Source of the DNA: Candidatus Parcubacteria bacterium
Lineage (GTDB): Bacteria; Patescibacteriota; Patescibacteriia; Patescibacteriales; UBA12075
Direction: 5' to 3'
Assembly: GCA_023132155.1 (NCBI GenBank)
Contig: JAGLYP010000017.1
Coordinates: 1 to 46,746, forward strand
Length of the DNA stretch: 46,746 bases
Below the pieces are notes generated by a model. That model did no database searches and was not told where the DNA came from. It was given only the letters and a program-made list of their open reading frames with translations. The translations under genes and the position numbers were made by a program. How positions within the stretch are numbered: position 1 is the first letter of the stretch; each line of letters starts with the position of its first letter. Below are positions 13,078-19,652 of this stretch, one piece after another.

Positions 13078-15060
13078 ATGAATGTAACTGAATTAGCTAG
13101 AAAATTAAAAATTACTCCAAACGAACTGCGCGAGCAATTGCCGGGTTTGGGTTTTGATATTGGGAGAAAAGCGATTAAGATAAATAGTAATGTCGCGCGT
13201 AAAATTATTAAGGAATGGCCGAAATTAAAAAGGCAAATTGAGCATAAAAAACTGCAAGAGCAAAAACAAGCTGAAGCTGAAAAGGAGAAAAGCGCTGAAA
13301 AAACAGAAGTCAAAAAAACCGTTTCAGTGCCAAGCTTTATTACCGTGCGGGATTTTTCAAATTTAACAGAGCTGCCTTTAAGCGCCATTCTGGCTGAATT
13401 AATGAAAAACGGAATTTTTTCTTCAATAAACGAAAAAATTGATTATGATACGGCTTGGCTTGTCGGCTCCGAGCTGGGTTTGAATGTTACGCGCGAAAAA
13501 GAAAAGGAGCAAGAAGAAAAAGAAGAAAATAAATTGCTTAAAGCCTTGGGCGCTGAAAATAAAGACAAGCTGTTTGCCCGTCCGCCGGTAATAGTAGTTA
13601 TGGGACATGTTGATCATGGCAAGACAAAGCTATTAGACGCGATTCGCAAAACGCAGATAGTGGAAGGCGAGGCCGGCGGCATCACCCAGCATATCGGCGC
13701 TTATCAAGTTAAAAGGCAAGGACAAGCTATTACTTTTATTGATACTCCGGGACACGAAGCTTTTACCGCCATGCGCGGCCGCGGCGCGCGCATTGCCGAT
13801 ATTGCCATTTTGGTAGTTGCCGCTGATGACGGGGTTAAGCCGCAGACGATTGAGGCTTTTCGCATTATTGAAGCCGCTAAAATTCCTTTTGTGGTCGCAA
13901 TCAATAAAATAGACAAAGAGGGCGCTAACATTGATAAAGTAAAGCAGGAATTATCAAAACAGCTCAATATTATTCCCGAAGATTGGGGTGGAAAAACCAT
14001 CTGCGCTCCGATTTCAGCTTTGAAAAATATCGGAATTGACGACCTTTTGGACATGGTGCTTTTAAGCGCCAAAACCGAAGCGGAAAATATTATCGCTAAT
14101 CCGAACGCGCCGGCAATCGGAACTATTATTGAGTCGCATATCAATAAAGGCGCCGGTCCGATCGCGACAGTCCTTATACAAAACGGCACGCTGCGCAACG
14201 GCGACCGGCTTACTTTAAATAATATTAATATCGGCAAAGTAAAATGCTTAAATAATTATTTGGGAAAAAAAATAGATTCAGCCGGACCGGCAGCACCCGC
14301 GCAAATTCTCGGGCTTAAGGGCATGCCGGAAGTCGGAGATATGATTGAAGCGGGCGAAGGGTTAAAAATCAAACATAAAAAAATCAAGGGCATAGCCAAA
14401 AAACAATCAGTTTCCGTTTTGCCGCAAAAAGAAGACGATGAAAATATTAAAAAAATCAATTTAATAATCAAAAGCGACGTTTTGGGGACTGCTGAAGCAA
14501 TTGAAGAATCTTTAATGAAAATAAACACGGGTGAAGCGCAAGCGAAAATAATTTACAAAGGACTTGGAAACATTGCCGAAGGCGACATCAAGCAGGCCGA
14601 AGCCTGCGGCGGGAAAATTATCGGCTTTAATGTTAAAATATCGCCGGTAATGGAGGAATTAGCGCGCGAAAAAAATATTACCGTTAAATCATATTCCATT
14701 ATTTATGATTTAATTAATGATATAAAAGAAGAAATGCGAAAAATTATTGAGCCGACTTTTAAGAGGGTTGATTTGGGCAAATTAAAAGTGCTGGCTATTT
14801 TTAGAACCGATAAAGACGGACAAATCCTTGGAGGGAAAATTATTGAAGGCAAGACGGAAGAAAATTCCTTAATTGATATCTATCGCGATAAAGAATTTAT
14901 AGACAGCGGAGAACTTACGCGCCTGCAATCCGGCAAGCAGGATGTCAGCTCTTGCGAAATTGGCGAGGAATGCGGATTGCAGTTCAAAGGCCGCGGCGTA
15001 ATTCAGGAAGGCGATATCCTTCATTTTTATAAGCAAGAGAAAGTTGCTAAAAAAATATAA
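13078..15060 (+). CDS. infB: Translation initiation factor IF-2
   Basis: GTPase that brings initiator tRNA to the 30S subunit and drives subunit joining. At 660 residues it is short because the N-terminal part is reduced to two IF2_N-type helical domains (about 1-50 and 83-135). The G domain starts at about 175 with GHVDHGKT (G1), DTPGHEAF (G3) and NKIDK (G4). Domains II, III and the initiator-tRNA-binding C-terminal domain IV follow to the end. Its stop codon shares a base with the rbfA start codon, so the two are translationally coupled. Confidence 0.97.
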   Translation: MNVTELARKLKITPNELREQLPGLGFDIGRKAIKINSNVARKIIKEWPKLKRQIEHKKLQEQKQAEAEKEKSAEKTEVKKTVSVPSFITVRDFSNLTELPLSAILAELMKNGIFSSINEKIDYDTAWLVGSELGLNVTREKEKEQEEKEENKLLKALGAENKDKLFARPPVIVVMGHVDHGKTKLLDAIRKTQIVEGEAGGITQHIGAYQVKRQGQAITFIDTPGHEAFTAMRGRGARIADIAILVVAADDGVKPQTIEAFRIIEAAKIPFVVAINKIDKEGANIDKVKQELSKQLNIIPEDWGGKTICAPISALKNIGIDDLLDMVLLSAKTEAENIIANPNAPAIGTIIESHINKGAGPIATVLIQNGTLRNGDRLTLNNINIGKVKCLNNYLGKKIDSAGPAAPAQILGLKGMPEVGDMIEAGEGLKIKHKKIKGIAKKQSVSVLPQKEDDENIKKINLIIKSDVLGTAEAIEESLMKINTGEAQAKIIYKGLGNIAEGDIKQAEACGGKIIGFNVKISPVMEELAREKNITVKSYSIIYDLINDIKEEMRKIIEPTFKRVDLGKLKVLAIFRTDKDGQILGGKIIEGKTEENSLIDIYRDKEFIDSGELTRLQSGKQDVSSCEIGEECGLQFKGRGVIQEGDILHFYKQEKVAKKI

Positions 15061-15404
15061 TGTCCAACAGAATACTGCAAATAAATGAACTTTTACGGCA
15101 AGAGCTGGCAGCCTTGGTTTCCAGGGAAATATATTTGCGTGACGGACTTATAACCGTTACCAAAGTTAAATGCTCTCCTGATCTTAAGAACGCTTCCGTG
15201 CGAATTTCGGTCTTGCCGGAAAATTTTTCAGGATCAGCTTTGCGCGAATTAAAAAATCATAATACGCTTTTTGCCAAAGAATTGAAGAAAAAACTGAATT
15301 TAAAAAGAATTCCCCGTTTTAAATGGGAAATAGACCAGCAAGAGAGATACGCTCTGGATATTGATAAAGTTTTTGATGAAATAAAAAAAAATGATATTAA
15401 TTAA
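15060..15404 (+). CDS. rbfA: Ribosome-binding factor A
   Basis: A KH-like 30S maturation factor acting on the 5' end of 16S rRNA. The 114-residue length and the pattern SNRILQINELLRQELAALV followed by VTKVKCSPDLKNASVRISVL fit RbfA. infB-rbfA order is conserved in bacteria. It overlaps infB by one base and the next gene by 14 bases. Confidence 0.93.
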   Translation: MSNRILQINELLRQELAALVSREIYLRDGLITVTKVKCSPDLKNASVRISVLPENFSGSALRELKNHNTLFAKELKKKLNLKRIPRFKWEIDQQERYALDIDKVFDEIKKNDIN

Positions 15405-16359
15405 CCATTATATCAAGGCTTTGCATAAAATTTTTAAAGCCGACAACATTCTGCTAGTTACCCATAATCGTCCGGACGGCGATGCTTTGGCGTCAACTTG
15501 CGCCATGTCCGAGCTTTTAATCGGCATGAATAAAAAATTTACCGCTTACTGCGAAGATCCCGCGCCGCAACATTATAATTTTCTGCCGCATATTGAAAAA
15601 ATTATTACCGATAAGAATAAATTTAATTTTTCACAATTTGATTTAATTATCACTCTTGATTGCGGCAGTCTTTCGCGGACAGCGCTTGCCCGAGAAATAA
15701 GCAATCGCGATAAAAACCAGTTTGTCATAGAGTTTGACCATCATCCTAAAATTGATGATTACTCTGATTTGGAAATCCGCTATACGGAAAGCTCTTCCAC
15801 CGCGGAAATTTTGTATCATTTTTTCAAAGTCAATAATATTAAATTCAACAAAAATGTCGCTAACTGCGTATTAACCGGAATTTTAACTGACACTGGAAAT
15901 TTTTTATATCCTTCGGCAACAGATGAAACCATAAAAATCGCTTCTAAAATGCTCTTGCGCGGCGCGCGCTTCCCTGTTATTCTGGAACATACTTGGCGCA
16001 ACAAAAGCATTGGCGGCATGAAAATTTGGGGAGAAGCAATGAGCAATTTAAAAATAAATAAAAAATATAATATTGCCTTTACGGTTTTAAGCAGAAAAGA
16101 TATAATTAAGCATAAAGCAAGCGACGAGGATCTGGAAGGCGCTGCCGGATTTTTAAGCAGTTTAAGCGGAGTCAACGCGCTGCTATTTTTAAGAGAAGAA
16201 GAAAACGGCAAAATCAAAGGCTCTTTAAGGACAGCCCGCCCAGATATTGATATTTCCGGACTAGCCGCCAAATTAGGAGGCGGCGGACACCCTAAGGCGG
16301 CGGGATTTGTGCTTGACGGGCGGTTGGAGGAAACGAAGACGGGGTGGAAAGTAGTTTAA
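15391..16359 (+). CDS. DHH/DHHA1 phosphoesterase (NrnA-like)
   Basis: The 322-residue protein has a DHH domain with NRPDGDALAS (about residues 27-36), a DCGS motif near 91-94, FDHHPKIDD (about 114-122), then a DHHA1 substrate domain ending in GGGGHPKAAGF. This matches NrnA-type nano-RNases/pAp phosphatases, which remove short oligoribonucleotides and 3'-phosphoadenosine-5'-phosphate. infB-rbfA-nrnA is a recurrent gene order. The chosen ATG lies inside rbfA; a later start is possible but no better one is evident. Confidence 0.92.
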   Translation: MILINHYIKALHKIFKADNILLVTHNRPDGDALASTCAMSELLIGMNKKFTAYCEDPAPQHYNFLPHIEKIITDKNKFNFSQFDLIITLDCGSLSRTALAREISNRDKNQFVIEFDHHPKIDDYSDLEIRYTESSSTAEILYHFFKVNNIKFNKNVANCVLTGILTDTGNFLYPSATDETIKIASKMLLRGARFPVILEHTWRNKSIGGMKIWGEAMSNLKINKKYNIAFTVLSRKDIIKHKASDEDLEGAAGFLSSLSGVNALLFLREEENGKIKGSLRTARPDIDISGLAAKLGGGGHPKAAGFVLDGRLEETKTGWKVV

Positions 16360-16445
16360 ATGAAAATCATGAGGAATAAATCATAAATCAAAAATTATAA
16401 ATCACTTGTACTCGCTTGACGGGTATAAATCATAAATTCAAAAAT

Positions 16446-17024
16446 ATGCCTTTAATCCCAACAGTTATAGAAAAAACCGGACACGTGGAGCGCGCGTACG
16501 ATATTTATTCACGTCTTTTAAAAGACCGGATAATTTTTTTAGGCGAAGTGATTACTGATCATGTCGCCAATATTCTAATCGCTCAATTTCTTTTTCTTGA
16601 TGCCGAAAGCAAAGATAAGGATATTAAATTTTATATTAACACTCCCGGCGGATCCGTCAGTTCCGGCATGGCGATTTACGATACCATGCAATACGTGAAA
16701 TGCGATGTGTCAACCATCTGCATGGGCATGGCTGCCTCCATGGGCGCCACTCTTTTAGCCGCGGGAGCCCGTGGCAAGCGCTTTGCTCTGCCGAATTCCG
16801 AAGTAATGATTCATCAGATAATGGGCGGAACCGAAGGCCAGGCCAGCGATATTAAAATTCGCGCCGAGCACATCTTAAGAATCAGAGATCGCTTAAATAA
16901 AATTTTAGCCCAGCATACCGGACAAAAAATCACCGCCATTGAAAAAGACACCGACCGCGATCGTTTCATGACCGCGGATGAGGCTAAGAAGTATGGAATA
17001 ATTGATAAGGTTATCGGGAAGTGA
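16446..17024 (+). CDS. clpP: ATP-dependent Clp protease, proteolytic subunit
   Basis: Serine protease that forms the two-ring degradation chamber fed by ClpX/ClpA/ClpC. From the ATG at 16446 the protein is 192 residues and carries the catalytic triad Ser98 (GMAASMG), His123 (VMIHQ) and Asp172 (DTDRDRF). An in-frame TTG at 16416 would add 10 residues without similarity to the family, so the ATG is preferred. MPLIPTVIE is a typical ClpP beginning. The last ~38 bases of the gene are repeated in degenerate form at about 19456-19497. Confidence 0.96.
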   Translation: MPLIPTVIEKTGHVERAYDIYSRLLKDRIIFLGEVITDHVANILIAQFLFLDAESKDKDIKFYINTPGGSVSSGMAIYDTMQYVKCDVSTICMGMAASMGATLLAAGARGKRFALPNSEVMIHQIMGGTEGQASDIKIRAEHILRIRDRLNKILAQHTGQKITAIEKDTDRDRFMTADEAKKYGIIDKVIGK

Positions 17025-17029
17025 ATATT

Positions 17030-17057
17030 TTGGTTTTAGCATATTTTATTGTATAAT
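17030..17057 (+). promoter_or_regulatory. Promoter of the CHAT-protease operon
   Basis: TTGGTT (17030-17035), 16 bp, TATAAT (17052-17057). It begins six bases after the clpP stop codon and would start a ~30-base leader before 17088. Confidence 0.7.
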
Positions 17058-17087
17058 GTAATTATAAGCATTATAAATTCAATTTAT

Positions 17088-17276
17088 ATGGAGCATTTAA
17101 AAGAAGATTTTTTTAAAACATATTCCAATGTTCCTATTAATTTAAGAAATAATATAATTTTGGTTTTAGACGATGGCGGTCCAATATCTTGGGACGTTGC
17201 TTATTTCGCGATTAAAAATGACACGGAATCAAGCCGGTCAATACTTGCCAATTTAAAAGAGCTAAATTTAATTTAA
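17088..17276 (+). CDS. Small helical protein, first gene of the CHAT-protease operon
   Basis: From the ATG at 17088 the protein has 62 residues; an in-frame TTG at 17049 overlaps the -10 box and is rejected. It has no membrane segment. The pattern LRNNIILVLDDGGPISWDVA followed by SSRSILANLKELNLI looks like a small helical, perhaps winged-helix-like, domain. I have an impression of similar small proteins in Patescibacteria but cannot name the family. It lies five bases before the next gene, so the three genes form one operon. A scaffold, inhibitor or substrate of the protease are possible roles. Confidence 0.7.
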   Translation: MEHLKEDFFKTYSNVPINLRNNIILVLDDGGPISWDVAYFAIKNDTESSRSILANLKELNLI

Positions 17277-17281
17277 TAAAA

Positions 17282-17539
17282 ATGACAGATAATATTAATA
17301 AAAATAAAACCATTGAAGACAGGGAAAAAGAAATAGTTATTGCCCGCTTAGAAGCTCTTATCCCTGAAATGTCTTTCGCAAGCGGCGGTAATTTTCAAAG
17401 TTTTACAAGAGATGGAATTATTAATGAAATTAAAAAAGATAGTCAAATTGGAAAAGATTTTATTGAAACCGAAATGAATTTTTTAAGGGCGCTAAAAGAC
17501 GGCTCTTTAATTAGAAAATTAAACGAAGCGGCAATATGA
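17282..17539 (+). CDS. Small acidic protein, second gene of the CHAT-protease operon
   Basis: The 85-residue protein is soluble and mostly helical, with a conserved-looking centre (FASGGNFQSFTRDGIINEI, then DSQIGKDFIETEMNFLRALK). I do not recognise a named family. Its stop codon overlaps the start of the protease gene (ATGA), a classic coupling arrangement, so it is probably made in step with the protease and may bind it. Confidence 0.72.
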   Translation: MTDNINKNKTIEDREKEIVIARLEALIPEMSFASGGNFQSFTRDGIINEIKKDSQIGKDFIETEMNFLRALKDGSLIRKLNEAAI

Positions 17540-18192
17540 GTATGACCAGAATTGTAATAGCAACTAATCCGGCCGATGATCAGGTTACGGAATATTTAGA
17601 CGCTTGGCATAAAAAAGTTGTAAATTTTGCCAAAAAGCAAACAAATACACAAATTTTTGAATTAAACAAAAAAGCAGCAAATAGAATTTTTTTAACTGAA
17701 TTAATTGAAAGAAAAAATCCTCATTTAGTTATTTTTAACGGACACGGCAGTTATGACTCTATTTTTGGTTTTGATCAAGGCATATTAATAAAGTGCGGTG
17801 AAAATGAATTATTACTTAAAGATAAAATTGTACACGCCTTGGCTTGCGATTCTGGCAAAAAATTAGGGCCACGGTCCGTTAAAATAGGAGCTTTGGCATA
17901 TCTTGGTTATAAAGAACAATTTAAATTTGCGTTTATTAATAATCCTAATAAAGAAAAATCACAAGACAAAATTGCAAATTTATTTCTTGAACCCGCGTTT
18001 AAAGTAGTTTTTTCTTTACTTCAAGGATTCTCCGCAAAAGAGGCATTCAATGAATCTCAAAAAGTATGTTTAAACAATTTAAGATTAGTGATAGCAAAAA
18101 AATCTCTTAAATTGAATCAATCTGTTGCCCCGCGGTTATTTCATAATTTAACTCATCAGGTTTGTTTGGGAAGTGATGAAGCATGTTTTTAA
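17536..18192 (+). CDS. Small CHAT/caspase-like cysteine protease
   Basis: The 218-residue protein carries the two catalytic elements of clan CD peptidases: His70 in VIFNGHGSYD, after a hydrophobic strand, and Cys104 in VHALACDSGKKLG, also after a strand. The order and 34-residue spacing fit the CHAT/caspase-like fold, and an extra C-terminal helical region follows. There is no signal peptide, so it should act in the cytoplasm. Such proteases often sit in defence, signalling or programmed-death modules with small partner genes, as here. Family assignment rests on these motifs only; specificity is unknown. Confidence 0.78.
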   Translation: MSMTRIVIATNPADDQVTEYLDAWHKKVVNFAKKQTNTQIFELNKKAANRIFLTELIERKNPHLVIFNGHGSYDSIFGFDQGILIKCGENELLLKDKIVHALACDSGKKLGPRSVKIGALAYLGYKEQFKFAFINNPNKEKSQDKIANLFLEPAFKVVFSLLQGFSAKEAFNESQKVCLNNLRLVIAKKSLKLNQSVAPRLFHNLTHQVCLGSDEACF

Positions 18193-18291
18193 TATAAGAA
18201 TTGATTGGTTATTTTTTATACGCAAATGATAGAAAATAAAGTTATCCTAATTTTTCCGCCTAGGCATGAATGCCCATGCTACGTTTTTTAA

Positions 18292-18317
18292 ATCCCGCTA
18301 AAAGCGGGATATTTTGT
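18292..18317 (+). terminator. Rho-independent terminator
   Basis: ATCCCGCT-AAA-AGCGGGAT (18292-18310) followed by ATTTTGTT. It closes the three-gene operon about 100 bases after its last stop codon. Confidence 0.75.
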
Positions 18318-18353
18318 TATTGATGTTTTTATGTAATTTTTTCAAATTTGACT

Positions 18354-18381
18354 TTTGCCGTATTTTTTGCTAATTTATAAT
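18354..18381 (+). promoter_or_regulatory. Promoter of the candidate structured RNA
   Basis: TTTGCC (18354-18359), 16 bp, TATAAT (18376-18381). It would start a transcript near 18388. Confidence 0.55.
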
Positions 18382-18387
18382 CAATAA

Positions 18388-18549
18388 TAAAACAATTTAA
18401 TTAGCCTAACCCTTGGATTTTTTGTTTGAGGTATGGTTGAAATCCATAAACACAAAGGCGGTTTTCTGATCGGTACTGTGTTTATGGTCTTTGTCCGAAA
18501 GGGCATTGGGTGATCCGAAAGGGTCGCCGCCTACGGGAGACCTTTTTTG
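18388..18549 (+). ncRNA. Candidate structured small RNA with GNRA hairpins and a possible pseudoknot
   Basis: Stem TGGATTT/AAATCCA (18414-18420, 18440-18446) is followed by an 11-bp perfect stem CCATAAACACA/TGTGTTTATGG (18444-18454, 18477-18487). Its loop holds GGCGG (18457-18461), complementary to CCGCC (18527-18531). Two GAAA-tetraloop hairpins follow (TGTCC/GGGCA and GGTGATCC/GGGTCGCC). GGTCT/AGACC (18486-18490, 18538-18542) closes the set, directly before a run of six T. Upstream is a promoter. I do not recognise it as tmRNA, RNase P RNA, SRP RNA or a known riboswitch class; a riboswitch for the gene at 18617 is an alternative. Confidence 0.6.
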
Positions 18550-18616
18550 TAAAGATTACGGACTCGTGATATAGCATAAGTGTAATTGATCAATATAACT
18601 AACTAAATTTACACAT

Positions 18617-18913
18617 ATGAAAATTGAATCTATACCTAAAGTTAACGATAGTTATAAATTTAGAGTTGATGATGTGATTATTTTGGAAATTACAGGATCG
18701 ATGATTCCTGCTTTAGAAATCGTTATGCCATCTTCGGGTTCTGATAAAAAATTTCAGTCGAGGATTAGAGAGCAATTTGATATAGAAAAAATGATAAATG
18801 ACCTGCTGAATAAAAATAATAAGATTAAAAAAATTGTTATTAAAAATGGAGCTTGTCATGTTGATGATGAAACTGTTTTTCAAATTAGTGAATTAGAAAA
18901 ATATAAAATTTAA
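18617..18913 (+). CDS. Unknown small soluble protein
   Basis: I do not recognise this 98-residue protein. Its start has no clear Shine-Dalgarno sequence. It shows alternating beta-like stretches (YKFRVDDVIILEITGS) and a Lys/Asn-rich helix (DIEKMINDLLNKNNKIKKIV), with no membrane segment. It lies in the accessory island after clpP, 70 bases downstream of the candidate structured RNA, which could be its leader. Confidence 0.6.
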   Translation: MKIESIPKVNDSYKFRVDDVIILEITGSMIPALEIVMPSSGSDKKFQSRIREQFDIEKMINDLLNKNNKIKKIVIKNGACHVDDETVFQISELEKYKI

Positions 18914-18936
18914 GATATAAATTTAATAATAAAATT

Positions 18937-19158
18937 ATGTTAGAAAAAATTAAAAACATTTCTATAAAAAAAGTTTTTGAAATTATTACAATTTTAGCTT
19001 ATACATGTCTCAATTTGCACATAATAAATACTATTATTAGCATGGAATATTGGTGGTCAATTATTATGCAAATGGGAGGAGCTATTATTTTTATAGGTAT
19101 TATTATAGGGTTGTTTTTGAATGCGGGATTAATTTTATATTATCTTCATAAAAAATAA
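18937..19158 (+). CDS. Small membrane protein, unknown function
   Basis: A 73-residue protein with a basic start and two predicted membrane segments (about 15-35 and 41-68). I do not recognise it. It follows the previous gene by 23 bases on the same strand, so the two are probably co-transcribed. Composition is like the surrounding island. Confidence 0.55.
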   Translation: MLEKIKNISIKKVFEIITILAYTCLNLHIINTIISMEYWWSIIMQMGGAIIFIGIIIGLFLNAGLILYYLHKK

Positions 19159-19167
19159 TTAATTTAA

Positions 19168-19432
19168 CAAGCCACCATAGCAATATTTAATGTTTCAGGA
19201 CTTAATCCAAAAATACTTAACAACTATCTTAATTCAAAATTCCCAAACAAATTATCAGGAAAAATAATGCTGGATGTTGAGCAAAACGACGAGGCATATT
19301 ATGTTAATCCAAATGATCTAAAAGGTTATTATCTTAAATAGGCTGGCTGACGCGTTTAAAGTCATGCGGGAACTCGGGCTTGGAATTACAAACAGCGATA
19401 TAAGGAAAATTGATGTTGGGGAGATTGAATAA
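19168..19432 (+). pseudogene. Frameshifted C-terminal fragment of an AWYVNP-type protein
   Basis: One frame reads LSGKIMLDVEQNDEAYYVNP followed by DLKGYYLK and a stop. One base later, another frame continues LADAFKVMRELGLGITNSDI followed by RKIDVGEIE and a stop. Joined, they match the C-terminal module (roughly G-x-ILLQVE...EAWYVNP...YYL...ADAF-x-MR-x-LGLGI) that ends many Patescibacteria surface proteins. A one-base change near 19342 and the lack of any N-terminal part show it is dead. Confidence 0.75.
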
Positions 19433-19451
19433 AATAATAAAACAAAACCTG

Positions 19452-19497
19452 TGCCAAAAAATACGGAATAATTGATAAGATTATCGGCAGGTAAATA
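19452..19497 (+). pseudogene. Degenerate copy of the clpP 3' end
   Basis: The stretch encodes [13 protein letters not shown] and a stop, against [13 protein letters not shown] and a stop at the end of clpP. Over about 38 bases, only five or so differ, including sequence just past the stop codon (AATATT). Nothing of the rest of clpP is present. Confidence 0.8.
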
Positions 19498-19520
19498 TTC
19501 TGCCGTGTATTACCACCGTA

Positions 19521-19548
19521 GGAACGCGCTTTGGCGCGTTCTTTTTTA
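19521..19548 (+). terminator. Rho-independent terminator of REP-like sequence
   Basis: GAACGCGC-TTTG-GCGCGTTC followed by six T. The preceding CCGTAG makes the left half identical to the palindrome at 27527-27558, so this is a REP-family hairpin doing terminator duty. Confidence 0.8.
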
Positions 19549-19579
19549 TGGTTGGCGGGCGTTCTATTAAAGAATAAAT

Positions 19580-19609
19580 TTGTCTATCACGCAAAAAATA
19601 TGCTATAAT
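19580..19609 (+). promoter_or_regulatory. Promoter of the alpha-2-macroglobulin gene
   Basis: TTGTCT (19580-19585), 18 bp, TATAAT (19604-19609), 44 bases before the start codon. Confidence 0.6.
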
Positions 19610-19652
19610 TTAAGCGAAAACAACATAATTTAATCTTTAAAATGCAAATTTT

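Larger units (their letters stand above)
18193..18410. other. Intergenic region after the CHAT-protease operon
   Basis: No gene seen. Contains a small GGCAT-GA-ATGCC hairpin near 18263, the terminator at 18292 and the promoter at 18354. Confidence 0.5.

Noticed and set aside
13056-16271. - strand reading frames opposite infB and nrnA
   Set aside because: Shadows of conserved coding regions with low-complexity composition.
16416-16445. Upstream TTG start for clpP
   Set aside because: Adds ten residues unlike the ClpP family; the ATG at 16446 gives the usual length and catalytic residue numbering.
17049-17087. Upstream TTG start for the first gene of the CHAT operon
   Set aside because: It overlaps the -10 promoter box, so it would not be on the mRNA.
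18388-18549. ZTP, THF or similar known riboswitch because of CCGCC near the 3' end
   Set aside because: The other conserved parts of those classes are missing, and the downstream gene has no link to folate or purines.
18388-18549. tmRNA, RNase P RNA or SRP RNA
   Set aside because: No tRNA-like ends, no RNase P core sequences and no SRP domain IV motif.
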